The position numbers and the translations under genes were made by a program. 64,000 nt of DNA, taken from assembly GCA_022650485.1 (NCBI GenBank), contig JALCPP010000004.1, positions 185,650 to 249,649 on the forward strand, written 5' to 3'. Origin of the DNA: Oscillospiraceae bacterium. Its GTDB lineage: Bacteria > Bacillota > Clostridia > Oscillospirales > Acutalibacteraceae. The notes below the pieces were generated by a model that was not told the origin of the DNA, ran no database searches, and saw only the letters and a list, made by a program, of their open reading frames with translations. This document shows positions 60,523 through 64,000 of the stretch, piece after piece (position 1 is the first letter of the stretch; every line of letters begins with the position of its first letter).

Positions 60523-60700
60523 CCTATTTGACCGTTTTATAAATTCCCCTTTCCGGCAGTCAAATAAGCAGTATTTACAGGCTAAGGTATACCATATCGA
60601 CCGCCGATTGTCACGCTTGCCGCATTGTTACTTATCATCAAAGCCGATCTGCGTCGGCCCTCATCAGTTTCATTAATACATGATATTGAGTGGTGACAAA
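60523..60700. other. Intergenic remnant region
   Basis: 178 bases with no gene or clear signal; a junction between the recombinase remnant and the next locus. Confidence 0.4.
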
Positions 60701-61243
60701 ATGATTGTGTTTCAACCAATTTCATACAATGACTATCTAGAACATAAAGTTTCTTGTTTTCAGAGAGTTCCATTTAAATTAATTCAAAGAGGAAACTTTT
60801 ACGTATATCTTAAGGATAAAGATGTTAAAAGAATTGTTAAAACAGAATGGAGCAATTCGCCACAAAATAATTATATGGGCTTTGCAATAGTTTACTGCCT
60901 TACAGAGGAATACATTGATAATTTATATAAGCAAAATGGGTATCAAAGACATTAATATGGCCTTGAAAAGCTGCTTGTTCCCGAGGATGACGCCGATACT
61001 TTTAACAGGAGCCTTATCGGTAGAAATATAATATTTGATTTTTATTTCAATTGTCAGAAATTCCAATATAAAAACGCGCTTACCTCTCTTGAATTGAGAA
61101 AGCTTTTACTTATGCACTATTTTAATGAGTGGGATCCTGAGAGATTAATCGAATGTGGGGCACCACCAGATGAGTATAGTGGGGAAATTGAAACAATCCT
61201 CTCTTTGCTATACATATATATAGTCGGAACTTTGAGTGAGTAA
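60701..61243 (+). pseudogene. Hypothetical gene broken by a single in-frame stop
   Basis: A 180-codon frame interrupted only by TAA at 60953-60955; codons continue in the same frame to TAA 61241. The first part (VFQPISYNDYLEHKVSCFQR; QRGNFYVYLKDKDVKRIV) and the second (NEWDPERLIECGAPPDEYSG) look like one protein. The second part has the NEWDP...PDEY...EI pattern of DUF1871-like small proteins. A CAA-to-TAA change would explain the stop. No start codon exists for the second half. Confidence 0.6.
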
Positions 61244-61328
61244 GCAACCCGCTAAGCAGAAACTCTACGGAGCGTTTATTGTTTTTTCTTTACTGCCTGG
61301 TAAACTAGTAATACGGAGGTGAAAACAC

Positions 61329-61913
61329 ATGGACTGTGCAAAGATTGGAAAACTGATTCATTCCCTGCGAAAGGAGCAGCAGCTAACCCAGCAGCAATTG
61401 GCCGATCTAATGAACATCAGCGATAAAGCTGTTTCAAAATGGGAGCGCGGTCTGGGCTGTCCTGATCTGTCTTTGCTTCCTGAATTATCAAGAATTTTTG
61501 ACGTTAATCTTGAGGAACTTTTATCCGGAGAGCTGAACGCAAATGATTTGGTAGGAGGCAATATGAAAAAGCTAAAGTTTTATATCTGCCCGAACTGTGG
61601 AAATCTGCTGACTTCGACCGCAGACGCAACCGTGTCCTGCTGCGGCAAAACACTAAAGCCGCTTGTCCCCCAAAAGGCAGAGGAGGCGGAAAAGCTGTCC
61701 GTTGAAATGATTGAAAATGACTATTTCATTTCCTCGGACCACGAAATGACCAAAGAACACTATATCGCCTTTGTGGCACTGCTTACCGGAGACAGTATTA
61801 TACTTCGCAAGCAGTACCCGGAATGGAACTTGCAGACGCGCATTCCCTATTTCGCGCACGGAATGCTTGTATGGTACTGCACGCAGCACGGGCTGTTTTA
61901 TCAGACGGTTTAA
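61329..61913 (+). CDS. XRE regulator fused to a superoxide-reductase-like domain
   Basis: 194 residues. Residues 1-70 are a Cro/C1-type helix-turn-helix (GKLIHSLRKEQQLTQQQLAD, SDKAVSKWERGLGCPDLSLL). A zinc-ribbon-like linker follows (FYICPNCGNLLTS). The C-terminal 60 residues (DHEMTKEHYIAFVALLTGD, then YCTQHGLFY) match the desulfoferrodoxin/superoxide reductase fold, with the His and Cys positions that bind the iron centre partly kept (DHE, EHYI, YC..HG). It may sense superoxide or redox state. GGAGG lies upstream of the ATG. Confidence 0.75.
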   Translation: MDCAKIGKLIHSLRKEQQLTQQQLADLMNISDKAVSKWERGLGCPDLSLLPELSRIFDVNLEELLSGELNANDLVGGNMKKLKFYICPNCGNLLTSTADATVSCCGKTLKPLVPQKAEEAEKLSVEMIENDYFISSDHEMTKEHYIAFVALLTGDSIILRKQYPEWNLQTRIPYFAHGMLVWYCTQHGLFYQTV

Positions 61914-61927
61914 GGGAGGCTGCGAAC

Positions 61928-62575
61928 ATGAAATTTACTCCCATAGACCTACAAACCTGGCCGCGTGGACAGATGTTCTATTATTTTGCAAAAATGGCGC
62001 CTACCGGTTATTCTCTTACGGTCGATCTGGATGTAACCCAAATGCGATCTACGCTAAAAAAGGCAGGATTGAAATATTTCCCGGCCTACCTGTGGCTTGT
62101 AACAAAAATGCTCAACCAGCATGTTGAATTTAAAGTTGCAGAACTTGACGGACAACTTGGTTACTACGATACGCTTACCCCGCTTTACGCGACATTTCAC
62201 GAGGATGATAAGAAATTTTCTCTGATGTGGACTGACTTTTATGAAGATTTCTCAGTGTTTTATCAGCACTACCTAAAAAACAAGGAACGATACGGGGAAA
62301 ATCACGGCGTATTGGCACAGCCGGAAACGCCGCCGCCCGCCAATTGCTATACCGTTTCCTGTGTTCCATGGATCACGTTCTCACATTTTGCAGTCCACAG
62401 CTATGAAAATAAACCATATTATTTCCCATCTATAGAATCGGGGAAATTTTATGAAAAGGATGGCAGAACGCTTATGCCGTTGTCCATAACTTCCCATCAT
62501 GCTACTACAGATGGGTACCATGTGAGTTGCTTTTTAACTGATTTACAGAGAGCGATGGATTGTTTTCAGGTTTGA
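61928..62575 (+). CDS. Chloramphenicol O-acetyltransferase-like protein
   Basis: 215 residues. CAT family: the N-terminal MKFTPIDLQTWPRGQMFYYF, the substrate channel region, CVPWITFSHFAVHSYE and the catalytic-His motif HHATTDGYH (in place of HHAVCDGFH). CAT uses acetyl-CoA to inactivate chloramphenicol, but single-copy chromosomal homologues often have other acceptors. The frame opens at 61823 but GGGAGG precedes ATG 61928. It is probably cotranscribed with the XRE regulator, 14 bases downstream. Confidence 0.85.
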   Translation: MKFTPIDLQTWPRGQMFYYFAKMAPTGYSLTVDLDVTQMRSTLKKAGLKYFPAYLWLVTKMLNQHVEFKVAELDGQLGYYDTLTPLYATFHEDDKKFSLMWTDFYEDFSVFYQHYLKNKERYGENHGVLAQPETPPPANCYTVSCVPWITFSHFAVHSYENKPYYFPSIESGKFYEKDGRTLMPLSITSHHATTDGYHVSCFLTDLQRAMDCFQV

Positions 62576-62773
62576 TACACTGCCTATAGAATACTGTCAA
62601 CTAAATGCAAATTCAATAAATTCCTGTTTTGTGGACATGTTGAACTGCCAGTAATGAGCAAACAGAACAGTTTAGCGCACCTTTCGAACTTCGCAGTTTG
62701 TTTATGAAATTCTCAATGAGCACGGCAGGAATTCACTTCGGGCTGTCCTATACATTATGAGGAAAGTGATCAT

Positions 62774-63214
62774 ATGAAAACCGTAGTTATATATTATACT
62801 TTTGGCGGTTCTACCAAGAGAGAGGCTGAACGACAGGCCTCAGAGCTTAAGGCGCCTTTGTACCGAGTGAAGGATGCCCGTGACCGCAGTCTTTTGGCTG
62901 CCTTTATTTCCGGAAGCCTTCTGGCAATGCGCCGCAAAGCTGTTGCAATACAGCCGCTAGATATTGATCTAAACAATTATGATCGAATTATCATTGGCTG
63001 CCCAGTATGGGCTGGATACCCTGCGCCCGCCTTTAATGCCATTCTGGAACGGCTGCCGGCAGGAAAGGAAGTGGAACTCTTCTTTTGCTCAGGCGGTAGT
63101 GGTTCGCAAAAGAGTGCGCAAGGAACGAAAGCAATGATCGAAAAGAAGAACTGTACTTTGATCTCTTACCGTGATGTTCATACGGGTGTTCAACCCGGCA
63201 AAATGAAGGAATAA
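62774..63214 (+). CDS. Flavodoxin-family protein
   Basis: 146 residues. FMN phosphate-binding loop TFGGSTKREAERQ after the VVIYYT strand, then IIIGCPVWAGYPAPAF and FFCSGGSGSQKS at the FMN isoalloxazine loops. Such proteins carry electrons or act as menaquinone/flavin reductases. The ATG has AGGAAAG upstream. It lies between the CAT-like and deformylase-like genes with separate leaders. Confidence 0.85.
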   Translation: MKTVVIYYTFGGSTKREAERQASELKAPLYRVKDARDRSLLAAFISGSLLAMRRKAVAIQPLDIDLNNYDRIIIGCPVWAGYPAPAFNAILERLPAGKEVELFFCSGGSGSQKSAQGTKAMIEKKNCTLISYRDVHTGVQPGKMKE

Positions 63215-63308
63215 TTTTAAAATTTCACCAAGCTATTGCCGACTTTGAACTTCGTTTAATGTTAAAAATACCCAAGCAATGCAGTGCCGATAAGAAAGAG
63301 GAAATGCT

Positions 63309-63719
63309 ATGATTCAACCTATCATGAAAGATCCAATATTTTTAGCACAACAGTCCGTGCCAGCCGCGGCGGAGGACCTGACCGTGGCTGAGGATCTGCT
63401 TGATACCTTGACCGCCCACAAAGACGGCTGTGTGGGCATGGCTGCCAATATGATCGGCGTGAGTAAACGTATTATTGCCTTTGAAAATGATGGCACCTAC
63501 ATGGTTATGTTTAACCCGAAAATTATTCGGAAAACTGAACCCTATGAGACAGAAGAGGGTTGTTTGTCGTTGAATGGCACGCGGAAAACCAGACGATGGA
63601 AGCAAATTAAGGTGGAGTATCAGAATAACCAATTTCAGCTGCGCCTTAAGACTTTCAGCGGATGGACGGCACAGATTATCCAACATGAGATTGACCATTG
63701 TGACGGGATCATTATTTGA
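63309..63719 (+). CDS. Peptide deformylase-like protein
   Basis: 136 residues, metal-dependent deformylase fold. Motif 2 EEGCLSL (metal Cys) and motif 3 HEIDH (two metal His and catalytic Glu) are intact. Motif 1 reads GMAANMIG, with Met where PDF has the catalytic-region Gln (GxGLAAxQ). The length is at the short end of the family and the C-terminus ends soon after HEIDH. It may be a low-activity or specialised deformylase. AGAGGAAATG precedes the ATG. Confidence 0.75.
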   Translation: MIQPIMKDPIFLAQQSVPAAAEDLTVAEDLLDTLTAHKDGCVGMAANMIGVSKRIIAFENDGTYMVMFNPKIIRKTEPYETEEGCLSLNGTRKTRRWKQIKVEYQNNQFQLRLKTFSGWTAQIIQHEIDHCDGIII

Positions 63720-63873
63720 AGAAGAATTGCAGGCGCATTGCAACGGTGTGCGCGATTCAAACTGTTTCGCATTGCTGATGGTGTTTCAACGTTGAAATAT
63801 CGTTGATCTTCCGTGGGCTATTCAAATTTAATTTCTGCTTGTATTATTAAGTAGAAGCCTCCTTGATAGAGTA
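63720..63873. other. Intergenic region before the IS3 element
   Basis: 154 bases with no coding signal; it ends at the terminal inverted repeat of the insertion sequence. Confidence 0.4.
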
Positions 63874-64000
63874 TGACCTGCCCCCAAAAGTCGTCCAGAT
63901 AGAAAGTTAGTAATCACCTGAGATTTTCAATGCATATTCTGATGGCGTCAAATTATTTAGAGAACTGTGCGGGCGAAGGTGGTTATATTCATTTCGCCAA
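63874..64000 (-). mobile_element. IS3-family insertion sequence, right end (truncated by window)
   Basis: The terminal repeat starting TGACCTGCCCCCAAAAG (63874) is typical of IS3-family ends. The adjacent minus-strand frame is a transposase C-terminus. The rest lies outside the window. Confidence 0.75.
63907..64000 (-). CDS. IS3-family transposase OrfB, C-terminal fragment
   Basis: The last 30 codons on the minus strand read WRNEYNHLRPHSSLNNLTPS followed by EYALKISGDY and a stop. The YN-x-RPHSSL-x-x-x-TP-x-EY pattern is the IS3 integrase-core C-terminus. The 5' part of the gene is beyond the window. Confidence 0.85.
   Translation of the reverse strand, partial: WRNEYNHLRPHSSLNNLTPSEYALKISGDY

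Noticed and set aside
1..64000. CRISPR arrays
   Set aside because: No regularly spaced repeats and no cas genes were seen.

Overview
The window looks like the chromosome of a spore-forming, anaerobic, fermentative Clostridia member, probably of the Oscillospirales/Ruminococcaceae type. The evidence is a germination protein YpeB, a CpI-like [FeFe]-hydrogenase paired with a NuoF/GltD-type flavoprotein, Bacillota-style ribosome binding sites, frequent TTG/GTG starts and a moderately high-GC backbone broken by AT-rich insertions. The species cannot be named from sequence alone.

Layout. 1-16091 is backbone: the end of nicotinate phosphoribosyltransferase, RNase P RNA, a metal-responsive ArsR / HMA / P-type ATPase operon, DNA glycosylase Tag, the hydrogenase pair, agmatine deiminase plus N-carbamoylputrescine amidase, a hydroxyacid dehydrogenase, DapB, a BusR-like c-di-AMP-type regulator and HflX. 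16239-26140 (minus strand) is a tightly packed 15-gene phage-derived operon with a complete head module (terminase, portal, protease, capsid, connector) and a contractile-type baseplate module (LysM protein, hub, spike, gp25, gpJ, gpI). It has no recognisable sheath, tape measure, integrase, lysis or regulatory genes and all frames are open. 26217-29264 holds a YtrA-type regulator with an ABC exporter, then DegV. 29375-38137 is an arginine biosynthesis cluster argG-argH-argC-orf-argJ-argB-argD-argF preceded by ArgR-like boxes. 38206-46645 holds ypeB, an EAL phosphodiesterase, murD, two M42 peptidases, a GNAT protein, a DUF6440 protein and a PLP enzyme of the methionine gamma-lyase-like family, followed by tRNA-Leu(UAG).

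From about 46.85 kb the composition drops to AT-rich. 46919 to about 58950 is an integrative mobilizable element: MobA/MobC, a RepA-like AAA ATPase, accessory genes, an excisionase-like protein, a BcgI-type restriction-modification locus, a RhuM-like gene and a large serine recombinase at the right end. Beyond it lies a patchwork of a CPBP-like membrane protein, a decayed second serine recombinase, a nonsense-broken gene, an XRE regulator with a superoxide-reductase-like C-terminus, a chloramphenicol acetyltransferase-like gene, a flavodoxin, a deformylase-like protein and the end of an IS3-family element.

The two observations I rate highest are (1) a dnaX-like programmed -1 frameshift signal at 54591-54658 that would fuse the restriction-methyltransferase subunit to its specificity subunit, and (2) the compact head-plus-baseplate phage-derived operon without a tail shaft, with a small terminase that lacks room for a DNA-binding domain, which suggests domestication.
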